From positions 124,001 to 188,000 of the IMG/VR virus record IMGVR_UViG_3300024259_002152: a DNA stretch of 64,000 nucleotides; one strand, 5' to 3'. Both the position numbers and the translations under genes were made by a program. Numbering within the stretch: the stretch's first letter is position 1; each line of letters starts with the position of its first letter. Positions 15,813 to 22,556 of this stretch are shown here, piece after piece. Source of the DNA: a virus. The notes under the pieces are model-generated. The model was given only the letters and a program-made list of their open reading frames with translations, was not told the origin of the DNA and searched no databases.

Positions 15813-16127
15813 ATGACAAAAAGAAAGAAAAATGAAAATATAGTAGATCTTAGAAAGAGAGCATCAGATCAAGAGATTATGGACATCTCTCCTGATCCTA
15901 TAATTTGTGATACAGATAATAGTGATGCTAATATTATTCTAGAAACAAGATTAAACGGTTATAGACAAGATAATACTAGGGTATTTTCTATGAGAATGAA
16001 TGAAGATTTATTGACACATATTAAGCAAATAGCGAGAAAAAAGTCTGTCGAATTAAAAAGAGATGTTCCTTATCAATTTCTTATGATCCAAGCTATTGAA
16101 GAGAAATATCCTCTTTCCGAGGAATAA
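15813..16127 (+). CDS. Putative ribbon-helix-helix-like protein, 104 aa
   Basis: The second half reads TRVFSMRMNEDLLTHIKQIA, a strand followed by a helix like ribbon-helix-helix (CopG/Arc) DNA-binding proteins ('fsiRl...l...ik..A'), then DVPYQFLMIQAIEEKY as a second helix. The first 50 residues are acidic and probably flexible. A transcriptional regulator or an antitoxin-like role is possible; no toxin partner is seen. Good Shine-Dalgarno (AGGAGA). It ends 2 nt before the next gene. Confidence 0.5.
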   Translation: MTKRKKNENIVDLRKRASDQEIMDISPDPIICDTDNSDANIILETRLNGYRQDNTRVFSMRMNEDLLTHIKQIARKKSVELKRDVPYQFLMIQAIEEKYPLSEE

Positions 16128-16129
16128 TA

Positions 16130-16849
16130 ATGCAAGTAAGTGATTTTAGAGATAAAAATAAAGGGGAGATAACTTTTTTATTAGGAAGTGGTCCTTCTCT
16201 TCATGATGTAAATATAGATATTATAAAGAATTATTTATGTATAGCAGTTAATTCAAGTATAGATAAATATTCTGATTGTGATTTTTTTATATCTGATGAC
16301 TCTGACATAAAAAGTTGGAATTACTATGACGTTATTAAAAAATCTCCATGTGTCAAATTTTTCTACGAGAAGAAATTTAAGAATATAGTTAGTGATTGGA
16401 AAAATATTATTTTATATGATCACAAGAGTTGGTATTCACCAGAAAACAACAGTTATTATTTGGACGGATTGAGACTTACTAAAGATGAACCGATAATAGG
16501 GGCAAGAATCTCTATGGGCTCCGCTTTGCATATTGCCTATATCCTAGGTTGTAATCCTATCGTATTGATTGGGAATGACGCGAGGGTAGTAGATGGTAAA
16601 AGATATTATTGGCAATTTCCTGGCGAGAAAAAACAATATCGCATAAAAGGTAGAAAATTTACTCGTCAAACTCAACAAATAGGTTTCGATGAAAAAGCTT
16701 ATAGAAAATATTGGGAGAGTTTTGCAGAAGTAAATAAAGATATTATAGGAAAAGAAATTAACATTATAGATGCTTCTAATAGTAGTTTAGATTGTTTTCC
16801 GAAGATGACTATTGAGGAAGTATTAGAAAAGGAGAATAAAAATGAGTAA
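16130..16849 (+). CDS. DUF115/GT42-like glycosyltransferase-fold protein
   Basis: 239 residues. ITFLLGSGPSLHDV (about 12-25) is the Gly-rich motif; ISMGSALHIAYILGCNPIVL followed by IGND is the second hallmark. The layout parallels the protein at 9364, including the LGxGPSLHD sequence, so the two are paralogues. It precedes the two Lys-tailed genes and a CMP-nonulosonate synthetase, so a link to nonulosonate transfer is plausible but inferred. The end overlaps the next start by 8 nt. Confidence 0.65.
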   Translation: MQVSDFRDKNKGEITFLLGSGPSLHDVNIDIIKNYLCIAVNSSIDKYSDCDFFISDDSDIKSWNYYDVIKKSPCVKFFYEKKFKNIVSDWKNIILYDHKSWYSPENNSYYLDGLRLTKDEPIIGARISMGSALHIAYILGCNPIVLIGNDARVVDGKRYYWQFPGEKKQYRIKGRKFTRQTQQIGFDEKAYRKYWESFAEVNKDIIGKEINIIDASNSSLDCFPKMTIEEVLEKENKNE

Positions 16850-17456
16850 AGATAAAGGTATTGTGATGGCTAACGGGGTGGTCCTGAAGGATGGTTTAAA
16901 TAGATTTAAAGCTGATAGGGGGATAGTGTCACAATCTATGTCTCGTATTGCTAAAATATCAAAGGGTTTATATTCTGGGATTCTAAATTCAGATCCTGAT
17001 TTTGTTGAATTTCAGGAAGAAGCTATGGAAGGTGTTATAACAAAAGAAATTGATAAACTTTGTGATAAAGTGGTTTTAGGAGCAGAAAATCAATTGCAGA
17101 AAATATCTGCGCAAATGGTGGCCGATAGGGCAGCAAATTATCGATATTCGGGTAGTGAGAGTCGTCACTCCAATGTTGAAGAGATAGATTTATCTAAAGG
17201 TGAAGATCCAATTAGAGTTAGAGCACGGAAACCAGAAGAGAAAAAAGTTGTTATAAAAGCACAAGATTTAATCAAAGATGAAAGTAACAGGCGTGCCTGT
17301 CTAAATAAAGAAGAATTAGAGAATATAAAAGAAGTTAATAAAGATGTTAAGAAGATATCTGATCTGAGAGATAAAATATTTAAGAAAATTTCAAAAAAGA
17401 AAACGAAAAAATCTGTTAAAAAAGTAATAAGAAAAAAAGGAGTAAATAAAAAATGA
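16842..17456 (+). CDS. Unknown protein with Lys-rich tail, paralogue of next gene
   Basis: 204 residues. The first 100 are helical (GLYSGILNSDPDFVEFQEEA and AENQLQKISAQMVADRAANY). The last 35 are highly basic with KKISKKKTKKSVKKVIRKKG, similar to histone-H1-like tails. It aligns with the next protein: 'ISKGLYSGILNSDPDF' versus 'MTEGLTTGTMSSDKEY' and similar following helices, so the pair arose by duplication. The tail suggests DNA or RNA binding, or neutralisation of DNA charge; this is inference. AAGGAG ribosome site. Confidence 0.65.
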   Translation: MSKDKGIVMANGVVLKDGLNRFKADRGIVSQSMSRIAKISKGLYSGILNSDPDFVEFQEEAMEGVITKEIDKLCDKVVLGAENQLQKISAQMVADRAANYRYSGSESRHSNVEEIDLSKGEDPIRVRARKPEEKKVVIKAQDLIKDESNRRACLNKEELENIKEVNKDVKKISDLRDKIFKKISKKKTKKSVKKVIRKKGVNKK

Positions 17457-18019
17457 AAGAAAAAACAATTATAATTAAAGATGGTGTAAAATTAGATTTA
17501 TCAACTCTTAGCGAAGAGTGGATAGATGAAGAGATATTGGGAAAAGAAATGCAATATATATCTAGAATGACAGAAGGATTAACAACAGGAACCATGTCTA
17601 GTGATAAGGAATATATCCTTTTAAAAAATAAGGTTGTTGATGAAATGATCAAAAATAAAGTTGTATCCCTAAAAAAGGAATTATGTGAGGCAGCGAAGAA
17701 AAAAACTGACATTTATGACCAAGCGGATATGATTCAGGCGCAAGCCCTCCAGAGGATTCAGGATAATGCAAGAGCAGTAGCTAGAGAGAATGATAGGGAG
17801 ATGCCTATAGATAAATTAAAGGATATCGTAACAAAATACAACCTAAAAGATCCTGCCCTTGATTGCATAGCTGATCATCCCAACATCGAGAAAGTAGCAG
17901 GAAAGGTGCAGAAAAAGACGATAAAAAAGAAGAAAGTTAAGAAAAAAATACTTAAGAAAAAAATAGCTAGGAAAAAAATAGTTAAGAAAAAGGTTACTAA
18001 GAAACGTGATAGGCGATAA
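17453..18019 (+). CDS. Unknown protein with Lys-rich tail, paralogue of previous gene
   Basis: 188 residues. It begins KTIIIKDGVKLDLSTL, comparable with the upstream paralogue's IVMANGVVLKDGL, and shares the GLxxGxxxSD motif. The last 35 residues are mainly Lys/Arg with short hydrophobic spacing (KKKILKKKIARKKIVKKKVT). The tail is encoded by imperfect AAGAAAAAA-type repeats, a sequence prone to slippage, so tail length may vary between relatives. It overlaps the previous gene by ATGA and the following synthetase by 14 nt. Confidence 0.65.
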   Translation: MKEKTIIIKDGVKLDLSTLSEEWIDEEILGKEMQYISRMTEGLTTGTMSSDKEYILLKNKVVDEMIKNKVVSLKKELCEAAKKKTDIYDQADMIQAQALQRIQDNARAVARENDREMPIDKLKDIVTKYNLKDPALDCIADHPNIEKVAGKVQKKTIKKKKVKKKILKKKIARKKIVKKKVTKKRDRR

Positions 18020-18737
18020 AAAGATATTAACTATAGTTACGGCTCGTGGTGGGTCGAAAGGAATTCCAGGGAAAAATTACCGAGATTTATGTGGATATCC
18101 TTTATTCATGTGGTCCATGTTGGCTTCTTTAGAATCAAAATATATTGATGCTACTATTTTATCTTCTAATTGTGATGAGTGTTTGAGAATTTGTGAGCAA
18201 TGTGCAGGAGAGGTAGATAAAGATAAGACATATGGTTGGATTGTAAGACCAGACGAATATGCTACAGATCTTTCTAAGAATGAAGATGCTCTTATTCATG
18301 CTCTGAAATTTCTTAATGAAGAATATGATGTTGTTATAAATTTACAACCTACCTCTCCTTGCAGATTGGATGGATTGTTAGATAGAAGTATCGAAGCATA
18401 TTATAAAGGAGGATATGACAGTTTATTGACCGCTGGTAAAGATACTCCTTTTATATGGCAAAAAATAGATGAAAAATGGGAATATACTGTTGATAAGAAT
18501 CCTTCTTGTGAAAGGAAGATGAGGCAAGAGTTCGATGAAAATGAATTTATCTTTCATGACAACGGCAACATTTACCTAGTAGAAAGTGAAATTTTACTTG
18601 ACACAGAATGTAGAATAGGGTATAACCCATGTGTTGTAGAGACAAGTGGTATAAATAATATCCAAATTGACCAAGAGTTTGATTTTCTTTTAATCTCTAA
18701 ACTATTGGAATCAATGAAGTTAGAAAGACCAATATGA
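18006..18737 (+). CDS. neuA: CMP-nonulosonate (N-acylneuraminate) cytidylyltransferase
   Basis: 243 residues, near the size of single-domain NeuA/PtmB. TIVTARGGSKGIPGKNYRDL at the N-terminus is the nucleotide-binding P-loop-like signature of CMP-sialic acid synthetases (ARgGSKgip.KN). NLQPTSPCR corresponds to the conserved QPTSPLR, and FIFHDNGNIYLVE to the 'i..nGaiYi' region. It couples CTP to a nine-carbon acid. The start is GTG 18006 inside the previous gene. It is one of three such genes in the window (others at 44877 and 63239). Confidence 0.88.
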   Translation: MIGDKKILTIVTARGGSKGIPGKNYRDLCGYPLFMWSMLASLESKYIDATILSSNCDECLRICEQCAGEVDKDKTYGWIVRPDEYATDLSKNEDALIHALKFLNEEYDVVINLQPTSPCRLDGLLDRSIEAYYKGGYDSLLTAGKDTPFIWQKIDEKWEYTVDKNPSCERKMRQEFDENEFIFHDNGNIYLVESEILLDTECRIGYNPCVVETSGINNIQIDQEFDFLLISKLLESMKLERPI

Positions 18738-18762
18738 TGAAAATAAAGGAATTGATTATCTT

Positions 18763-18791
18763 TTTACAGAACGTTATTGTAGTTTTGTAAA
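18763..18791 (+). promoter_or_regulatory. Hairpin abutting the ribosome site of the homing endonuclease gene
   Basis: Arms 18763-18772 and 18782-18791 (10 bp, one G-U) with a 9-nt loop; the 3' arm ends in the AAA of AAAGGAG, the Shine-Dalgarno of the gene at 18802. There is no T-run, so it looks like a translation-control structure rather than a terminator. Confidence 0.4.
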
Positions 18792-18801
18792 GGAGATAAA
18801 T

Positions 18802-19725
18802 ATGAATAAATATTTTTGGACAGAAGAGGAGATAAATGTTGTTAGAAATACGGATTTAACTTTATCTGAAATGATGGGATTACTTCCTAATAGAACTTAT
18901 TCTGGCATTAGAGGGCAAATTAAAAAACAAGGGATATCATTAAGTAAAGAATCTATTTCAAAGGCACACACCTTGGGCCATCTAGGTATTAAAGAAGCTG
19001 ATATTGATAAAATCTTAGCAGATTCTAATTTTTTAGATATAATAAATGGTAATCTGTTGGGCGATGCATGGATAGATAAGTCTCATAACTTTGGATTGGC
19101 GAATATTAGTAAAGAATTTGTAGAACATGTTAATGTAGAACTTAATCGAATTTTTAAAAGTAATTCTAAAGTTTGTGTTAAATTGTCAAATGAGGGAAAG
19201 ATAAATGGGAAAAGATTCAAGAGAAAAAAACAATATTATATGAGTAAATCTTGTAAGCCAATTTTTCGTAATTTGTATTATCAATGGTATGAGAATGGGG
19301 AGAAAATAGTTCCAGACGAATTAGATCTTACTCCCATGTGCTGTTATTTTTGGTATATAGGAGATGGTTGTATAAATTGTAAAGAGAAAAGACAAAGCGC
19401 TTCAATATCTCTTTCCACAAATGCTTTCTCTAAAAGATGTGTGGAGAAGCTTCTTAATAAAATGCAGGATAAAATTAATGGATTTAATGCGTCTGTCCAT
19501 TTTTTGAAAGATAAACCAGTTATTTTTATTAGCGGTCGATTTGTTTTGAAATTTCTAGATTATATCGGTGATGGATTTTTAAAATCATTTTCTTATAAGT
19601 GGAATTTAAATGGTTATTCTGAACAAAAGACCGTCTGTAAGGTTTGTAATAAGGAATTTGTCCACTACGGTTTTAAGAAAAATTATAGAACTCAATGCAG
19701 TGTTTGTAGAAAGAAATTAAAATGA
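18802..19725 (+). CDS. Free-standing LAGLIDADG-type homing endonuclease
   Basis: 307 residues. N-terminal 50 residues (FWTEEEINVVRNTDLTLSEM) resemble a Myb/SANT-like helix-turn-helix. The first LAGLIDADG-like motif is INGNLLGDAWI (81-91), the second YFWYIGDGC (182-190), each with the acidic residue expected to bind metal. A C-terminal zinc ribbon has cysteines 279, 282, 299 and 302. Such genes are selfish invaders inserted between phage genes; the likely target is an allele lacking it between the NeuA and MBL genes. It carries a good AAAGGAG site partly covered by a hairpin, and overlaps the next start by ATGA. Confidence 0.82.
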   Translation: MNKYFWTEEEINVVRNTDLTLSEMMGLLPNRTYSGIRGQIKKQGISLSKESISKAHTLGHLGIKEADIDKILADSNFLDIINGNLLGDAWIDKSHNFGLANISKEFVEHVNVELNRIFKSNSKVCVKLSNEGKINGKRFKRKKQYYMSKSCKPIFRNLYYQWYENGEKIVPDELDLTPMCCYFWYIGDGCINCKEKRQSASISLSTNAFSKRCVEKLLNKMQDKINGFNASVHFLKDKPVIFISGRFVLKFLDYIGDGFLKSFSYKWNLNGYSEQKTVCKVCNKEFVHYGFKKNYRTQCSVCRKKLK

Positions 19726-20498
19726 ATTTGATTTTTTTGGGAGTTGCTTCTGCATTAAGCAATGGTTATAACTCCAATATATTAATAGAAGATAAAAAAA
19801 ATGCAATGCTTTTTGATTGTGGAGAAGATATAAAACACTCGCTTAGGGCAGCAGGAAGAAAGGTAGAAGAATTAAATTCGGTATATATATCACATTTGCA
19901 CTCTGATCATTGCTATGGGTTGAGTTGGCTCGGATATTACTCATATTTTATTTTGAAGAGAAAAATTAATCTTTATATCCATGAAAGTTTGGTTAATGAG
20001 CTTTGGTGTATGTTGTCACCAGCTATGAATAAACTTCAAGGCGGTTGTAACTTCGAGACTCTTGCAACGTATTTTAATGTTCGTTCTATTCCTGATGATG
20101 ATCCTATTTTTTCATTTGGGACGGCGGAAATGGAGTTAATTAAAAATAAACATATTAGTTCGTTTGTTGGTAATATGTATAGTTATGGTTTGCTGATTAA
20201 AGATGATAGTTATAAAAAGGGAATATATATATCTGCTGATACTATGTTTATTCCTCCAGGCACCATTTGGAATGAAAAAATAGATTTTGTTTTTCAAGAT
20301 GTTGATGTTTTTAATTTAGGAGGTGTTCATTGTAATTATAACGTATTAAAAGAGATGCCTCTTTATTATAAAGAACGGATATGGCTTTACCACTATACTG
20401 ATCTTTCTAAATATGATGGGAAGTATGGAGAGATGCCTGATGCTGTTGCAGATGGATTTGCAGGTTTTGTTAAAGAGGGGCAAGTGTTTGAGTTTTAA
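19722..20498 (+). CDS. Metallo-beta-lactamase-fold hydrolase (RNase Z-like)
   Basis: 258 residues. ISHLHSDHCYGL at about 56-67 is the HxHxDH metal site; MLFDCGED upstream and YISADTMF (about 168-175, carrying the later metal Asp) and the closing YHYTDL supply the other ligands. The N-terminus LIFLGVASALSNGYNSNIL matches RNase Z/arylsulfatase-type members (lGtG.a....nts.ll). Substrate may be RNA 3' ends, a phosphodiester or another ester and cannot be decided. It starts within the homing endonuclease stop codon. Confidence 0.82.
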   Translation: MNLIFLGVASALSNGYNSNILIEDKKNAMLFDCGEDIKHSLRAAGRKVEELNSVYISHLHSDHCYGLSWLGYYSYFILKRKINLYIHESLVNELWCMLSPAMNKLQGGCNFETLATYFNVRSIPDDDPIFSFGTAEMELIKNKHISSFVGNMYSYGLLIKDDSYKKGIYISADTMFIPPGTIWNEKIDFVFQDVDVFNLGGVHCNYNVLKEMPLYYKERIWLYHYTDLSKYDGKYGEMPDAVADGFAGFVKEGQVFEF

Positions 20499-20515
20499 TA
20501 TTATGAGAAATTTAT

Positions 20516-20803
20516 ATGGCAAAAGAATTAACCTCATCAGAGATAGAAGAATTGGATAGTTTAATAGAATGGGGCGGTGAATTTGGCGTAGGGTCCCCAG
20601 GATATGTGGAAACTCCCATTCATCCAAAAAGTGAGGTTGTTTCTAGTAATAATAATTTGGTTCATCCTTTTTCTGATGACGGAGTTGATGAAAGATGTTT
20701 AGAATATTGGGAAAAGATGGAATATAGAAAAAGGCCAAGAAAATTCAGAAATAAAATAGAGAATAATAAGATAAAAACCAGAATTGAAATTTTAGACTTA
20801 TAG
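20516..20803 (+). CDS. Unknown protein with C-terminal RIEILDL tag
   Basis: 95 residues, acidic at the N-terminus (LTSSEIEELDSLIEWGGEFG), with a Lys/Arg-rich stretch (YRKRPRKFRNKIENNKIK) before the tag RIEILDL (20780-20800). No domain recognised; it looks largely disordered, which makes the conserved C-terminus the most informative part. It lies 5 kb from the other tagged genes, past the terminator at 15165, showing that the tag is not confined to one transcript. Confidence 0.6.
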   Translation: MAKELTSSEIEELDSLIEWGGEFGVGSPGYVETPIHPKSEVVSSNNNLVHPFSDDGVDERCLEYWEKMEYRKRPRKFRNKIENNKIKTRIEILDL

Positions 20804-20816
20804 AGAGGTAGAAACA

Positions 20817-21110
20817 ATGAAAGGTTATGATGTATTTTTTACTGATCCAGACTCTGTTGATGAGATGAAATGTAGAGTATGTGGAACGTTTTGCGATGTG
20901 AAACGTGGAGAAAATGGTTCAACTGGATGGGCTCAAGCCATGGCGAACGGCAAAACTTTGCATGATTATTTTTATTGTCCATACAAAGAAGAAAAATGGC
21001 ACGAACAGGCATTTAGACTTGTCCAAGATATTGAAAAGTGTTATAGTCCATCTTTGAAAAAGATAATGGAAGAGGATTTAAAGAAAATGATTGAAGATAA
21101 AGGAAAATAA
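20817..21110 (+). CDS. Hypothetical small zinc-ribbon-like protein
   Basis: 97 residues. MKCRVCGTFCDVKRGENGST contains CxxC plus a third Cys, and FYCPYKEEKWHEQ offers further ligands, so a zinc site is likely. The middle GWAQAMANGKTLHDYFYCPY is characteristic but not a family I can name. GAGAGG Shine-Dalgarno upstream. It ends 1 nt before the NADAR gene. Confidence 0.6.
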   Translation: MKGYDVFFTDPDSVDEMKCRVCGTFCDVKRGENGSTGWAQAMANGKTLHDYFYCPYKEEKWHEQAFRLVQDIEKCYSPSLKKIMEEDLKKMIEDKGK

Positions 21111-21111
21111 A

Positions 21112-21654
21112 ATGAAAACAAAAAGTTATTACGAAACAGATACCCACGTATATTTCTATGGTTCGTGTTATTCTCAATGGGCCATGAGAAGTTTTGAATT
21201 AGATGGTAATCTTTTTAATTGCTGTGAGCAGTATATGATGTATAGAAAAGCTAAACTTTTTGGAGATCATGAATCTGCTAAAAAGATTTGGAGTTCTGGA
21301 GATCCTGCTGAGCAAAAAGCATTGGGAAGAAAAGTTAAAAATTTCGATAAAGATAAGTGGGAAGAAATAGCTAGAGATGTTGTTTATAAAGCTAATTATG
21401 CTAAATTTACTCAGAATGAAGATTGTAAACAACAGCTATTAGAAACAAAACATAAAATTATTGTTGAAGCCAGTCCTACAGATTGTATCTGGGGAGTGGG
21501 TTTATGGGCTACAGACTGTAAAATATTAGATTCCAAGAATTGGAGAGGAACTAATTGGTTAGGAGAAGCCATAATGAAAGTTAGAAAAGCATTGCAGGAT
21601 ATAGATAAACAATCAAACCAAAGTTATGCCAACATAGGATGGGATAGCATGTAA
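21112..21654 (+). CDS. NADAR-domain protein (YbiA-like N-glycosidase)
   Basis: 180 residues from ATG 21112. Family features: the early aromatic segment VYFYGSCYSQWAMRSFELDG, then NCCEQYMMYRKAKLFGD (the conserved 'EqymM..KA..F.D'), ALGRKVKNFDKDKWEEI (the 'LGR.V..fd...W'), and TDCIWGVGL with NWRGTNWLGE (the 'D.iWGiGl.......W.G.N.LG' close). NADAR proteins cleave N-glycosidic bonds, e.g. in riboflavin intermediates, and some remove ADP-ribose from guanine in DNA as antitoxins of DarT. A counter-defence role here is inferred. Confidence 0.88.
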   Translation: MKTKSYYETDTHVYFYGSCYSQWAMRSFELDGNLFNCCEQYMMYRKAKLFGDHESAKKIWSSGDPAEQKALGRKVKNFDKDKWEEIARDVVYKANYAKFTQNEDCKQQLLETKHKIIVEASPTDCIWGVGLWATDCKILDSKNWRGTNWLGEAIMKVRKALQDIDKQSNQSYANIGWDSM

Positions 21655-21667
21655 AGGAGAAATAAGA

Positions 21668-21913
21668 ATGCCAGAAGAGAATAAAGAGAAAAAGGTTGGA
21701 GTAGAGATTCATGGTCCTAATATTTTGCACGGCAAGAGGGCAAGATTAGTCAGAGGAGAACAAGAGGTTATTGGAGTTTTGTTAGCTAATGATAGTCAAG
21801 TTAATTCTGATAAATTCGCTTTTCAATTTGTTAATAAGCATGGAGTGAAAAGTATTAGTCAAGTGACTAAGGATGAGTTACAAAATATTGATGAGTATTT
21901 GATTGATTATTAA
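21668..21913 (+). CDS. Hypothetical protein, 81 aa
   Basis: Unrecognised. After a charged start (PEENKEKK) the sequence alternates short strands (KRARLVRGEQEVIGVLLAN; FAFQFVNKHGVKS), suggesting a small SH3- or OB-like barrel. Strong AAAGGAG ribosome site. Followed after 1 nt by the receiver-like gene. Confidence 0.55.
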   Translation: MPEENKEKKVGVEIHGPNILHGKRARLVRGEQEVIGVLLANDSQVNSDKFAFQFVNKHGVKSISQVTKDELQNIDEYLIDY

Positions 21914-21914
21914 A

Positions 21915-22298
21915 ATGGATAAAGGTGTTCTAGATATTTTCATATTAGAAGATGCTCCTGAAAGAATCAAGTGGTTTCAGCAGACCTTTGGCGATTGTAA
22001 TATAGTTTATACAAAGGATGTTGAAACAGCTTGTGATGAATTGAGGACTAAGGATTATGATCTTATATTTTTAGATAGAGATCTTGGTCATCCTAAAGAG
22101 AATGGGGAAGATGTTGCTTGGGTGATGAAAGAGGAGCAATTAGCTAGAAATGCCTGTATAGTTATCCACACGGTTAATCCTCGCGGACAAAGAAATATAA
22201 AAAAATATTTAGAACAATATCATAGAGATGTTCATCTTATTGATTTTACTTTGCTACGCAAGATGAAAAGATCTGACTTTCAGATGTCAGATTTTTAA
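21915..22298 (+). CDS. Receiver-like protein (cyclic-phosphate-processing receiver type)
   Basis: 127 residues from ATG 21915. DIFILEDAPERIKWFQQTF opens a response-regulator-like fold: acidic pair ED, then LIFLDRDLGHP with the phospho-acceptor-like Asp, and CIVIHTVNPRGQRNI for the later strand. The replacement of the usual Lys/Thr region by HTVNPRG and the DxDLG pattern fit the stand-alone 'cyclic-phosphate processing receiver' family often found near RNA-end-processing genes. No histidine kinase or output domain is present. The last codons form the stem of a probable terminator. Confidence 0.65.
   Translation: MDKGVLDIFILEDAPERIKWFQQTFGDCNIVYTKDVETACDELRTKDYDLIFLDRDLGHPKENGEDVAWVMKEEQLARNACIVIHTVNPRGQRNIKKYLEQYHRDVHLIDFTLLRKMKRSDFQMSDF
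22271..22296 (+). terminator. Probable rho-independent terminator
   Basis: ATCTGAC (22271-22277) pairs with GTCAGAT (22286-22292) followed by a T-run to 22296; it overlaps the 3' end of the receiver-like gene. Confidence 0.55.
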
Positions 22299-22337
22299 TT
22301 TATTGTAAACATATTTTTCAAATAAAAGAAGGTTTTT

Positions 22338-22386
22338 AAATCTTTATTTTGTATTTATATATTAAATACGAGATAAAGATTTTTTT
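22338..22386 (+). terminator. Long hairpin with T-run (terminator or regulatory structure)
   Basis: Outer arms of 10 nt (22338-22347 and 22373-22382), a 3x3 internal loop, inner arms of 7 nt (22351-22357 and 22363-22369) and a 5-nt loop, ending in a run of T to 22386. It lies 15 nt before the ribbon-helix-helix gene, so it could terminate upstream transcription or act as a binding site or attenuator for that small regulator. Confidence 0.65.
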
Positions 22387-22400
22387 ATTGGAGAATAAGA

Positions 22401-22556
22401 GTGAAAAAACCCATTAATATGAAGATGGATGTGGAGATTGTTAAGAAATGTAAAAAAATAGCTAAAGAGAATAAGAAGACATTTACTCAGTTGGTTACCG
22501 ATGTTTTATTTGAATATATTAAGAATTATAAAAAGGAGAGTTCAAATGGAATATAA
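22401..22556 (+). CDS. Small ribbon-helix-helix DNA-binding protein (51 aa)
   Basis: GTG 22401 with GGAG nine bases upstream opens 51 codons. The protein begins KKPINMKMDVEIVKKCKKIA and continues KENKKTFTQLVTDVLFEYIK: a strand (INMKMD), helix A and helix B, the exact layout of Arc/MetJ/CopG-type ribbon-helix-helix repressors ('i.ikld.e....k..A...g.t.s.lv...l..yi'). It probably dimerises and binds DNA, with the hairpin just upstream as a candidate operator. Its end overlaps the NeuB start by 11 nt, so it may regulate its own operon. Confidence 0.75.
   Translation: MKKPINMKMDVEIVKKCKKIAKENKKTFTQLVTDVLFEYIKNYKKESSNGI

Noticed and set aside
18751-18779. TTGATT...TATTGT as a promoter before the homing endonuclease gene
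   Set aside because: Both hexamers are poor; the hairpin over the ribosome site explains the region better.
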